NCBI GenBank assembly: GCA_947846985.1
Contig: CANTUZ010000011.1
Location: forward strand, 27,965,589 to 28,029,588
Origin: Fratercula arctica
Taxonomy: Eukaryota > Chordata > Aves > Charadriiformes > Alcidae
Length of the DNA: 64,000 nt
Direction: 5' to 3'
Within the stretch, counting starts at the first letter, position 1. Every line of letters starts with the position of its first letter. Positions 35,027-46,470 of the stretch are shown one piece after another. Under the pieces are notes generated by a model, which saw only the letters and a program-made list of their open reading frames with translations, did no database searches and was not told the origin of the DNA. Position numbers and translations under genes: made by a program.

Positions 35027-38000
35027 CTAGAGATGGCCCTGGGGACTCCTCACTGGAGCATGACAAAGCTCTCTGTGTCATCCCTGGTGTGTACTTTTCT
35101 GGGTGCCCATCACCCCTCAGGGATGCTTCCTAAAGTGCAGTAATTTACACAGCGTGTGTGGATTAAGACACCAGACCTCGGTAATCTCCATTTCCAAATT
35201 AAACTATCCCTGCTGCAGGAGTTCTGTAGCCCTGCTGCAGCTCAGCCAGCTGAAGGCAGGGGGAAGACTGAGGGGTTTGGCCACTGGAAGTGCAAATTGT
35301 CTTTACTCACCTCTTTCTTTAGATGAAGCAACAGGAGAAACATCTCTAAGTCTCTAGTCGTGTTTGTGGCGAAGAGTTTTCTGACCAGGTACAAGCAGAT
35401 GCAGTTGAAATAGGTCAGCGCTGTTACTCGTGTGAAAAGTGTTTGTTCGGGGCCTTAAAATGAAAAATGCGATGAGATCATTACGCCAGAAAATATTAAT
35501 AAATAATTGATCAATAGTAGAAAAGGGCTCTTTCTGTACATAAACTTCAGTGTAATTAATAGCTCTGTGTTTTCAGTAGCGTGCATGCAAAAGAAGCCGG
35601 GGATGCAATTAATGTGTCAGGGGCCTGAAGGACATCTGCAGATAAGGGTTAAACAGTCTGTTGAAGCTGAACTCATGAACCTGGTTAAACTGCTGGACTT
35701 GTTTGTTTCAATAAAACTTTTGTCTCCGCTGTGTACATATTTTATAGCATTCTACAAGAAACACTTCAAGTCAGGTTTTTAATATAATGTTGGTAGCAAA
35801 GTATGAAGGACAGAGGAGGTAACAGAGAAGGCAACTTGCTAATGCAAAAGCAGTGTACTGAAAGTCACTTTTATTTCTTATTTATAATCTACATGCACAC
35901 TCTGGATAATAGATGACAACGCTCATTCAGTACTTTAACTTCAAAGCAGAGAGAAGGCATGGATGACAGAGCTGGGAGCTGGAACACAAAGGTACTAACA
36001 ACAAGAGGAAAAATGCCTGTTTACTGGATTGCATTTGTTAGCACGCTGTCTTCAGATATTGTTCCCCCAGGAATAGTGAGAATATGTGCTGCACGAACAA
36101 TGATTTAACATCTGAAAATGGTACTTAAAGAGTTTTCTGTCTGGTAGTAATGTGATGAAGGCTTCTGAATGGAACCTGGGGACTTCATTTCTTCTATTTA
36201 TCTATATGTCTCTCTGGTTTTAGTCAGCGGTAATTGCATATTTAACCCCTTAAATAGGTTTAACCCTCTCAGCACCAACTTTTTTTATTTATTTCATTTT
36301 TGGTTTCACGTCTGCTTTTGTTACACTACAGCTGTGCTGCTCGCATTCCTTGCCAAAAAATCAGAAAGACAAAAGGGATTTTGGAGAAGTTGTGGCCAGG
36401 GAAGTGCATCGAGCATAATACCAAGCTCCACCTCTTTCTCCCTTTTCCTCCTCTTCCTTTTTTGAGGAAAGCAGTAGATAATAGCATCCAAGGAAAGTCT
36501 TTTAATGGGATTCAGTACAGCTGGGAGCCTTATAGCAGAGAATGAGAGGGAGAAAGAGAGCTGTAATGAGGGGGGAAGCTGCAGATAGAGCAGTAAATCA
36601 ACAGTATAAATTTGCTGCTTACTTCAGCACTCTACTTCTTTGCATCTTTCTCAATTAGCACTTGTTCTGGGGGGCTTGCTTAATAGCTTATGTGAAACAA
36701 ATATTAACATAAATTGTTTAATTATATCAAAATCTTGAATTCCTCCAAGACGAAAAATTGTTTTTAGCTGGGAATACATCTGCAATAAAACATCATCTAG
36801 TTAAAGTAAACGAGCTCTAAGGAAAGTCATAAGATTGTAGCTGAGCTACTTTTACAGTTTATTTTCATGGTATTTAAATTATGATACCAGTGGGTATTTT
36901 TAATTAGTGCCTCTTTAAAGTGTGCACTTGTCTACATAAGCCATTTTGGCAAATTTGACTCATTCATACAGTGGTTGCTGTAAAAGAGGCCAGCACAGCC
37001 TGCAGGAATTGGAATTAAAAGTTTCTGTAAGCTGTTGTGGACATGACCACATCTCATTAACTTAAAAAATGGAGATTATTTGCCTGAAAGCTTGATTTGA
37101 CTAACAGTAATCAAATATTAGGTTCAGTGGAGGAGGAGGAGGAAAAACAGCTTCGCTGTTGTGATCTATATCCTTAAGTGTTGTGTGGTTCACTTTAAAT
37201 CGCTATGTCATATTTCTGCTTTGACAAACATAACAGGGGAAAAAAATAATAAGATGTACGGCTTTGTGAATAATCCAGGGTTAGTTTAATTTTCCAGTCT
37301 GACATATTATTTACCAAGTTTACCAAGGGTAAATATAATTTCTCTGATGATTCTAACATTAAGAAGACTTAATTATCTTGAATAGTTTCAAAGTTTAAGC
37401 ACTGGAAATTGCTTATATCTCGTGATTATCTTTATCAACTGTTAAATAGGCATGAATCTTAAATTTGTATCCTAGAATCATTTAACTGTTACAATAAAAT
37501 ATGATGAGGCACGTTGCAAAATTTTGCATAGAATGAACCAAAATAGAGAAGCACCTTTCTAATCTCGTGAAGTCTTTAAATAGCTTGTTAAAGGAAATAG
37601 CTGAGGGGGGAAAAAAAAAAAAATCTATCTTTTGTGCAACAATTAAGGTATGGGAGTATGGAATTCAGAAATGCTTGTGCTTGAGAGAGTGGTAGGGTCA
37701 AAATTCGGCATTATGTGGTCGTGTGTCTTCATATTAAGCAAAGGACAATGCCATACCTAGATGGGAGCTCTGTCACATGTTATTTAAAAAAAAAAATAAA
37801 ATAGGGTGCAGTTAAACAAAAGAAGATAAAGTCTTGTGCCTTTTTATGTCTTTGAACTGAGAACATGTGCTGCATTTTACTAAAGGAACATGAGCCTTGA
37901 ATGTAAGTAACTGGTTTTTGCATTAGGTACTCCCTGGAGGTAGCAGAAAAATATCATGTCCCTGCATGAAATGCGAATGTGAAATCTACCAGAAAGAAAT

Positions 38001-38426
38001 ATTTATGACCATTTTATGCTTGATTAGACTTGGATGACATCTGTTAGAAGACAGGGACTGGACAAAGAGAGAGACGCTCGGGGGCAAATGTTAACAGAGT
38101 TGTTTAGATGATGCTGGGGCAGGAGCGTCCATTTACTGCCAGGCAAAACATAGGAATTGTGTTAGCGAGAGTGCAGCTGACAGGAATTCGCTGTGATGGA
38201 GACACTGTAAACTGACGGGCTGAAATAGTAAAATGCAGCTGTTGATATTCGCCGCGCTGCCACGATTTATGGGCAGGTATCGCAGCTAAACACAGATACT
38301 GTAACTTCCAGGGAGCAGATGCATTAACAAAGTTATATAAATGTGAGTCAGCTATAAAAAAGCAACATCTTCACTTTTTAAAGTTGTTATTCCGCCAGGC
38401 TGCACAGAGAGTTGGAAGGACTTTCC
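35027..38426. other. AT-rich, repeat-poor intron block
   Basis: Long AT-rich sequence with few recognisable repeats and many ATTA/TAAT words (e.g. 36690-36930, 37220-37480). Composition like this is often seen in conserved noncoding clusters around developmental regulators. No specific enhancer can be proven from one sequence. Confidence 0.45.
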
Positions 38427-38457
<31 letters not shown>

Positions 38458-38487
38458 GGATTTTCTTCTTTCTTTTTTTTTTTTTTT
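38427..38487. repeat. A28 tract and facing T15 tract
   Basis: A28 (38427-38454), an 18-bp pyrimidine-rich spacer, then T15 (38473-38487). The two tracts are complementary and could form a hairpin in DNA or RNA. No retroelement body lies upstream of the A tract, so it is not evidently a retrotransposon tail. Confidence 0.9.
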
Positions 38488-41400
38488 CCCCGAAGTCTCT
38501 GCAGAACATACTGCTCTGAAGCAATCAACCTGATTGTTTACTTTCCCCTCCTTGCCTTTTTATCGCTGAGGCTTTTCCCCGTGCGGGCTCGCATCCTGCT
38601 CTTTTCTGAATGAAACATGTTCCTTGGCTGCATCTGCCTTTGGCCGGGGCTGGAGGGCCGGGCTGTGGGCAGCCGAACCTCCCTGCCTCCGGGGTCCGCG
38701 CCAGCAACCCAGCCCTCCCGTCTGATGTAAATCTTTAACTCCAAAGTTTGACAATTAATCAATTGTTAGCCTTTATGCGTTTTTAATGTTAAACTGTTGT
38801 TTACCAGCTCTGCCGAAGTGGGTTTTATGGCTGGAGGTACAAACACTCACTTCGCTCTGGGTCTTTTCCCAGATTTCTTTTCCTGTAAATTTTCTCTGTC
38901 TGGAATGCTTATGGGAAATGTTATTTTGTTTTTGTTTGCAACAGCTCTGTTGTTTTGATTTTGTCTGAGTGGTATGGAAAACAGTACGTCACTTGGAGTG
39001 GGTGTTTTGTCTATTGGCCATTTGGCTATTGCACATATATTTCTCATACTTATTACATGATGACAAGGGAACCCAAATGGCATAATTTTCCAGTTGAATT
39101 TTGCTTTCCAGTTTAATAATAGTGAAAGGAAAACAAAGTTAATAGATTTAGCAGTTTTGATACTGCTCACATGCTGGTAGATGCCTTTGGGTTTTTTTCC
39201 CTGTGGTTAAGGGTCTATTTAGACAAAGGTCAGATTAATGCATATATCAGTTTCTGTAACAAACTGCATAAGGATTATGTTACACATTTTGCATACAGTT
39301 GTGAAAAACTGTAATTTAAGTACCCAAGCCCATAAAAGGGTAGTAAACAGCTTCAATATCATCAATATGATTAGTCTAGGGTACTTTTTACCCTGATTTT
39401 TTTAGGCAGCACGTAAGAGAAGAAGTAGCAGCAGATGCCTTTTAATTGAAAAATGATCTGAAATAAATTTTGCACTTGAAAAGAGAACATGGCATTCTCC
39501 ATATAACTGTTTAGCTGAAGAGATTTGAATGTAAGATACACCAATTCTTGCATGGTATTTACCATGTTGGGGAGAGAATATCGGAAGACCACAGAATGCA
39601 GCTTTAAGACCAGATAATTTTTATGTATAGTACAGAAATATAAAATGGAAAGTATGATTAATTTTTCAATTTCTCTCTGCAGATATCTAATAATTGTGCC
39701 CATGGACTGCCAAAGGCTCCCATTAAAGATTTAAAATGCAAAGAAAGGTAGAATCAAAAAGATGGTATTTTGGATTAAATAATGTAAAATAACTGTAGGG
39801 CAATAGCAAAGTGAAAAGCTATTGGCAAAATAAAAGCGTGGTGTCAACTATCCTTGAGACAGACTTAACATTTGCACATTCACATGCATCTTTTTCTAGA
39901 AGGGATTTAAAAAAAAAATAAAAATACTTAAAGGTTGCTTAAGCCAGTTGTGATTTTAAAATATATTTTTGGGCTTTCAGGTTTTGGTAAGGCTTGTTCA
40001 CAACAGAGTGATGAAAAATACAGTATGTGATCCTGTGTTATAAAAATCTCTATAAATACAGTGGCAAGGGTCGTAATCTGTTATCCAACATTTAAGAATA
40101 TGTTAGCAAACTCTGTGGCATAATATTTCTTTCATTAAGTACCAACACATACAGGGTGGCCAGAAAGCATTTTGCAACAGCTATTCGGGAATGTGCTGTT
40201 TTTGTTAGCCTCAGAAAAAGGGATGCTGCAGCTGTAGTATATAGAGGCTGTCAGAAAGGTCCAGCTGGACTTTTCCTCCCTTTTCTGTACTGTCTTTATC
40301 ACTTTGCTCAGTTCCACATAATAACATCTTCATCTGAGATTGCTGTGGCACAGGGGAACTGCATTTGTTGATCAAATTTGGCTGGATAACACTGTGATCT
40401 CGTATCCTGAAGTGCGGAGATGTGCCTGGAATACGTAAGCATAAAGCTGGCCCCTTGATTGATTGATTCTGCCTGTCACAGAACAAGATAACTGGATCAG
40501 TAAATACCCTGTGCACTTCAACTTCATCTACACAATCAAAAGTGAGGGCATCATGGGGCTGAAAAACACCAAGGCATGATGGGAATATCTACATTTCGGA
40601 ATGATAGCCAGGAACTTGCAAAAAAAAAAAATTTTTTTCCCTGTGTGTTTGTACACGAACAGCAGTGAAAAGCACATTAATTTCTGTGTGTTTGCGATGT
40701 GTCTGTCTCTCCGTGCATTTATTTCAGCTTCATGTCAGTGTAACGCTGCGGCTGTTGCCCATGGTGCTAAGCCAGCGTAAGGCAGGAGTAAAACAGATGA
40801 ATCAGACTCCGGATATTTTAGGGAAAGCATGTTATTTGGGATCTCTTGTACGAAGGTGACATTTTATCAGATAAACCATAATTAAGTTATGCAACTAGTT
40901 GAGGCGATGTGCTACTTCGGCAACTCCTAGAACTGTTCTGCTGAACATCCTGAATTCATACTGCAGGATCCAGCTTCATCCTGGGAACTTAAACTGAATA
41001 TTAAATGAGAATTAAGAGTGGAGGTGACAAAAAAAAAAAGCTAAAGACAATAGGTGGCAACATTTAAATTAAAAGGCCACGTTTTTTATCCAGAAAACGG
41101 AATATGAGGAAAGCAGGCAAGTTTCCCAGAGTTTTGCTGTGTTTTTCAAGGGGTGCTTTCAGGCTAGAAAATAACTACCAGAACACAATTTTAAGAAATT
41201 CTGAAGATCAGTGCTGCTCTTCAAAAGTGTGTATGTGCACGTCAAGTATTGCTGATAAAACTAGTTCATCTGTCTCTAGCCTGCCGTGCTGTTTCTCCTT
41301 CCCTGCCACTCCTGCACTGTGCGGTGGTTTGTCTGAACAAGATGAGGTGGCAGAGCAAGGAGATGCCTGCTCAGGCCACCTTCCCCGTGGCTTTAGCGAC

Positions 41401-42840
41401 GGTGAGATGCAGTTACCTGCTCCATCTCCTTCTCAGGGTGATACTTTGCAGGCACGAGGTGTTGCCGGGCAAAGCCTGTGAGGTCCTGTGGCTGAGCATC
41501 TCTCTTCCACCAAAGGGAACCGCTGTGTAACTGGGTAAGGCAGCACCAGCACTGAAGCAAAGCCTGAGGCTCAGGGCTGCAGGATTAGGCAACCCTGGGA
41601 GCAATTTATTGCAGTGCTTTTGCTTTTTACTGTTTTCACAATTTATTATGAGAATTATGCGCAGCATTTAATCTGGCACTTAGTGCTTATTTAGTGCCTC
41701 ACTTGCCTAAAACAGAGATTAGCACAACTTTCTGTAAAGCACCTATAGGATTCCTTCAGGCACCTCGGAAGGTGTGGGGAGCTGGAGAGATCCGGAGCCC
41801 TTTTGTGGTAACAGAAGACCTGCTCACTCAGAGGAGCGTGCTCAGGGCTGTGCCATGCTATTGCATAAACCAAAAATGCTTAAACAGAAAATACTGCCTG
41901 TTTATGGCAGTTTATGTAAAGTTTATGGATTCTTCTGCATCTAGGACTGTTTATATCTGGTTGTGGTTTCAATATATTTATCTCTCCAAAGTACCATATT
42001 GAAAGGATAAAATGATTGACTGTGGGCTCTCTAAACTATAATTGCGTCTCTGTGGACTTTCTGACATCCCATGTATTGGAGAAAGTTGCAAACTGTATGA
42101 TAGGGTACTTTGCATCTGCTTCCTTACCTACATGGTGACAAAAGCTGACTACTCAGTGAATAGCAGGCGGAGTTTACAGTCCTCTGTGTGTAGCTTTGAA
42201 AGCTTGGTTGGAGAACCATTACTTTATGTTACTGGCATGGTTTGCTGGCTTTTTTAGGTAAATGATTTAAGGAAAATATGACAAATAGTATGAATGCCCT
42301 TTTCCAGCATGGACTTATACCTCATTTTTCAAGGTTTCCTCAGAACAATCTGCATTTTTTCATCTAGCACCTCCCTTGTCATGGAGGGGGTGCTCTTTTG
42401 GAGTCAGTATGACTTGGTAGATGTGGAAAAGTATGCTGTGGTTGTGCATCAAAATTGCTTTCCTGATAGAGCCCATGCATGGCAGGCTTCCTTTGGAGAG
42501 AGGGTTTGAGGTTGTCTCCTAAGGGTTACAGGGCTTGACCTTTCTTGTTCTGGCAGATTCCAGCTTTGAACAATTCCTTTCTAGGAATGAATTGGACACG
42601 GGTGAGTTATAGCAGTTGTGTATCTGTGAGGCTGCACATCTACAATGCTTTCTGATGAGATGCCCAGAGACACTGGACACAGTTTTGCAGGCTAATGGCC
42701 GTGGCTGCGGGGTGGGAGCTGGAGGGTGATGGTAGCAGCAGGTACCTGGTGTGCTGGGAGCTGTTGGGGCAGAAACAAGCCTCAGGACAGATATCAATGC
42801 TATTTGGCCACCACATGTGGTGCTTATAATATCCTATCTG
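38488..42840. other. FOXP1 intron with a small CpG-rich spot
   Basis: A GC-rich patch at 38575-38705 has about ten CpG (GTGCGGGCTCGC, CCGGGGTCCGCGCC). Otherwise AT-rich unique intron, with (A)n runs near 39907, 40620 and 41028. Nothing else recognised. Confidence 0.5.
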
Positions 42841-42978
42841 TCTGCGAGGGAGCTGCTGAAGAGGCGGCTGGGGCCGGCGACGGGCGCTCCCTGCGTGAGC
42901 TGATGTTCAGCAGCGCAGCGAGTGCTCACCAGATGAACCGAGGTGCCAGAGAGCCTGCACTCCCGACGAACGGTGAGC
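42841..42978 (+). promoter_or_regulatory. CpG-rich patch ending in a donor-like GTGAGC
   Basis: About 13 CpG in 132 bp, ending ACGAACG|GTGAGC at 42973. The patch lies within a frame open from 42726 to 43031. A CpG-rich first exon with a donor is one reading; a chance match is the other. No acceptor or known FOXP1 peptide is associated. Confidence 0.3.
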
Positions 42979-45900
42979 AGGGGCTGAAAGCTCGAAGGGA
43001 AACTCTGCTTTTTACTGGCAGTAAGAAATAGGAGAGATAAGAGTCGCATTCTTCTCATCCAGCAACTGCAATTGCAGGGGAAGGGATGAGAAGCATCCTC
43101 CTCTGTGCTGTCCCCTGGGGAAATAGGCAGAGAAATGGAAGATCAAATGGATACCTATGGGGTGTGATGACCAGAAAATGGAGTAAGGACATTGCTTCAG
43201 GTCGTGGTGTATGAGAGCAGGGAGATTCAGTGTCACGGGACATGTCGTGATACAGAGGAGTGTACGATATGCAGCCCTTGATGGCTCACCACACTCTTCA
43301 CGTTGCAGTCACGTTCTCTGATTTATGGCATTGGTGGAACAGACTCATTTAAACTATTAAATTTGTTGGTGCAGAAATTAGCTTAAGCAAATAGACAGCT
43401 AGCTGTAGACCGTTGCCTTGTTTCTCAAAAATATAGCAGAACCAAAGGGGAGCTTTAAGCAAAGTCCAACCATTTAATAATCTATGTGTTAAGTATTCAC
43501 TAAAATTACAAAAATTGATAATATCTGCAAAACAGTGGGATTTCAGACAGTTGTGGTTGTTTTTTTGTAGAAAAAACATGGCAAGTGTTTGTTTTTAAAT
43601 GTTGATCACTGCTATTAGGTATTTATGATATTGGAAACACAACAGAAGGCTAAAAGCAGCCTGTAATACACCACAACAGCCAAAGGTTGACTCAGATTAG
43701 CCCGTAACCACAACTTTAAAGAGGGTGTTTTACTCAACGTTAAACGCTGGAAACCATCTCGCATCGCTTCTCAGTGATCAAAAGCTTTGCGAAAGCGGTC
43801 ACCACTGCGCAGGTAGTGTTGAGGATGCAGAAGCAATGAATGTAGGAGTTACAGGTGGTCAGGATCCTTCTAAATGAAGTTAAGTCTCCTGGAGTTCAAG
43901 GACCTTCTTTTTTGGTTTCTGTACCTTTGTCCTCCTCCTCTCTTTTCCCTGGTGCTTCAGCTGGGTGGGGTGAGAAGAGTAATTTTTAGGCAGCATTTGC
44001 AGGTTGTGTTCATGAAGCACCAATGTGAGAAAGCTCCTGAATTTAACACAGCGACGGAAGGTGGGGCAGGTTCATGGCTCTGAGGGTAATTCTGAACCTT
44101 TCCACCATGGGCTGTGTTTTCTTTGGCTGGAGCATTTGACAAGGCTGACATATTTATGTACAGAGCTAGTATTTAGGTTGGAATTTTACACATATGAATG
44201 ATGAACTAAACAGAACTCGTTTATTTTTTTCCTTTCCTCTGTAGCTTTTTTTCCCTCTTTTTTTTTTGAAATGTGAGGTTACATATTGCAGACAAGTCTC
44301 AGCATATCCACCCCATGCTTGACCACCAGAATTAATAACTAGCCACATTCCTTGATGATTCTATAGGGATTGGAAGCTAGGCAGCCGAGTTTGCTATGCA
44401 AGAGAGTTAATAAAAATTTTCATTGCTGGAGGAAAGCTTATATACAGTAGTCTGTTTGTCCTGTATTTCAACCACCTGAGTCAGAGCCAAAAAAGCAATT
44501 GTCTACTACATATTTCAAACAGATGCTGAGGGGTAAAAGGAGTGACTAGAATTCACAGCAATAAAATGCTGGCTCTTTAAGTTCCCTTGAAGGAAGTGAA
44601 CCCATAAAATTTTTGCTGCTGACTTGTTTGTCCAGTTCTTTGAAGTATTTAACATTAATTTAGTCTGCAAATCATTGCCACCTCAATTTTTCATTGAAGT
44701 ATCGAAGCCTGCTAAACACATAACCTTGGAGTGCACAAAAAAAAAATGATTCCTTTAGCAGATACATTCATTTAGCAGTTATCCGTTTGAAAACTTATTA
44801 CTGATGCTGGTGGTAGGGTATGCTGTAGGTATTTGCAAAGAAAAACTTTTGAACAAGTTTATTTTTTATTACTATTAATTTCACTTGCAGTAGTTAAGTG
44901 TATTTTAAGTGGTGGTCTTCCGCCCGTTTCCTCCCTGCTGCTCTTTTCTGTTAATAACCCCTATTGCTGTTCTGTACCAGAAGCCAAGGTGGGAGGCCAG
45001 CATGGTTGTGTTTGGTTGAGTAATGGGCCATGCAGAAATTGTTAGAGGTTGCAGCCGTTCAGGAGTAGATGTGCCTGTCCTGTGCTCACCACTGAGCATG
45101 GCAGCAGCAGGATGGGAGGCCGTGGTGGCATGGGCTGGTGCTGCAGCTCCATCTGTGAGTGGTTCATGGCCTTTTGGGCTGTGCCCAAAATTTCTGAAAA
45201 TCAGAATCAATGACAATCCCATTCATGCCAAGCAAAGATGAAGGGAGCGATTCCCCCGTCTCAGATACTCCGTCTTCCAAGCAATCTTCAGGCTCAGACA
45301 GGCAAAATGTCCACGAGGGTCATTTTTGTTGTCTTTTTTGCAAGAAAAACTCAGATTAGTCAGCAACTGGTGGATGCCCTGGCAAATGAGAGGTTAGTTA
45401 TTGCTGTGGGATCCTGCTCAACAGCCTCTATTTTTTTCCCTTCTTTTTCATTTTTCCCCATTTTGCCTTCCGTCTAAATTTAAGTCTCTCCCTTCTCCTG
45501 AACCTTGTCCCATGGGTGGTACAGAGGAGACCCCTTGCCCCACCACTGTGGACTCTGGCGGAGCCCATGCCCTACCCTGGCCCTGCCCGCAGTGGTGCTG
45601 CTGGGACCCAGCGGTGGCACAAGCGGAGGACATCAGCTGTGAGGGGAAGTTTAAAAAATGCCATTGAGCTTAAGTTGGAAAAAAATATCAACACAGAGGG
45701 TGTCGACTGAAAACCAGCAGGGTGGGAAAGCTACTGTACTGCGGTGGGAATGCAGCAGCCTCAAGGCCCTTTAAACAATTGGTGACACACCAGAGATATT
45801 GTTAAATTACCTTTTTTATTGGTTCTTGAGTCTTATGTCTTAAAAGACTATTCTTTGGAAGAAGTCAAGAGAATCCTTATATTTGGTTTATATATAAACC

Positions 45901-46177
45901 TGAGGTATAAAATGTGGATGTGGATCTGGACCTGAACTTTTCTGGAGTCTGGAGAGTATTTTGGGCTGGGATTTTGATGTGAGACCTCTCTTTGCCCATG
46001 ATGGTTTGGAGGACTTGTGTGCAGTGTTAATCTGCAGCGCGGCCAGGCTATAGCCAGCGGGTTGTTGGTGTTTTGGCATGATTCCTTGCCCAACAGGGAA
46101 ATACTGAAATGTTTCCATAGAGGTGTCTTACGGTTGTTTAAAGATTACAAGGAACATTTGTTTTGTTTTGTTTTCAG
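42979..46177. other. FOXP1 intron, unassigned block
   Basis: Mixed-composition intron. A GC-richer part at 44980-45620 has no recognisable exon. Sequence preceding 46177 forms the pyrimidine tract of the exon-like segment. Confidence 0.5.
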
Positions 46178-46243
46178 CACCAAAAATTGAATATGAGGAT
46201 TTACCAATTTGTAAATCCACTGATTATATTGAAGAGAGGACCG
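46178..46243 (+). other. Candidate 66-bp cassette exon (unproven)
   Basis: A (TTTTG)n-type pyrimidine tract ending TTTTCAG (AG at 46176-46177) precedes a 66-bp segment that ends CCG|GTAAGG, a good donor. The length is a multiple of three. Two forward frames are open throughout. The phase-0 frame, which FOXP1's first coding exon would feed, encodes HQKLNMRIYQ... to ...LKRGP. The other open frame encodes PKIEYEDLPICKSTDYIEE. Neither matches a FOXP1 isoform I can recall. It could be an alternative FOXP1 exon, an exon of an intronic noncoding RNA, or a pseudo-exon. Confidence 0.35.
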
Positions 46244-46377
46244 GTAAGGGTTTGAGCTTAGTTATGCTAGTAAGCAACCAGAGAAAAGTTTTCTTGTATC
46301 TAATTCTACTTTTAAATGTTCAAAACTCCTTGTCTGTTTTTAGTTCACAAATATTGTTTCCAGTGTTGAACTCTTCT

Positions 46378-46470
46378 CATCCCCGTGCCTTAGTTGGCCC
46401 ATCTGTAAAATTCAGGTGGTGGAAAAGAGGCTTTTTAGTTTAATTGAAGGACTTTAAGATCACTTCAGAA
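46378..46470 (-). repeat. MIR-like SINE relic, antisense
   Basis: CCCCGTGCCTTAGTTGGCCC then ATCTGTAAAATTCAGG matches the reverse complement of the MIR head ('gtgcctcagtttccccatctgtaaaatgggg'). Further on, GGACTTTAAGATCAC resembles the 'gcactttgagatc' block. Diverged but in correct order. Confidence 0.6.

Noticed and set aside
37929..37940. TCCCTGGAGGTA as a CR1 3' fragment
   Set aside because: Isolated 12-bp match without the rest of the CR1 3' region.
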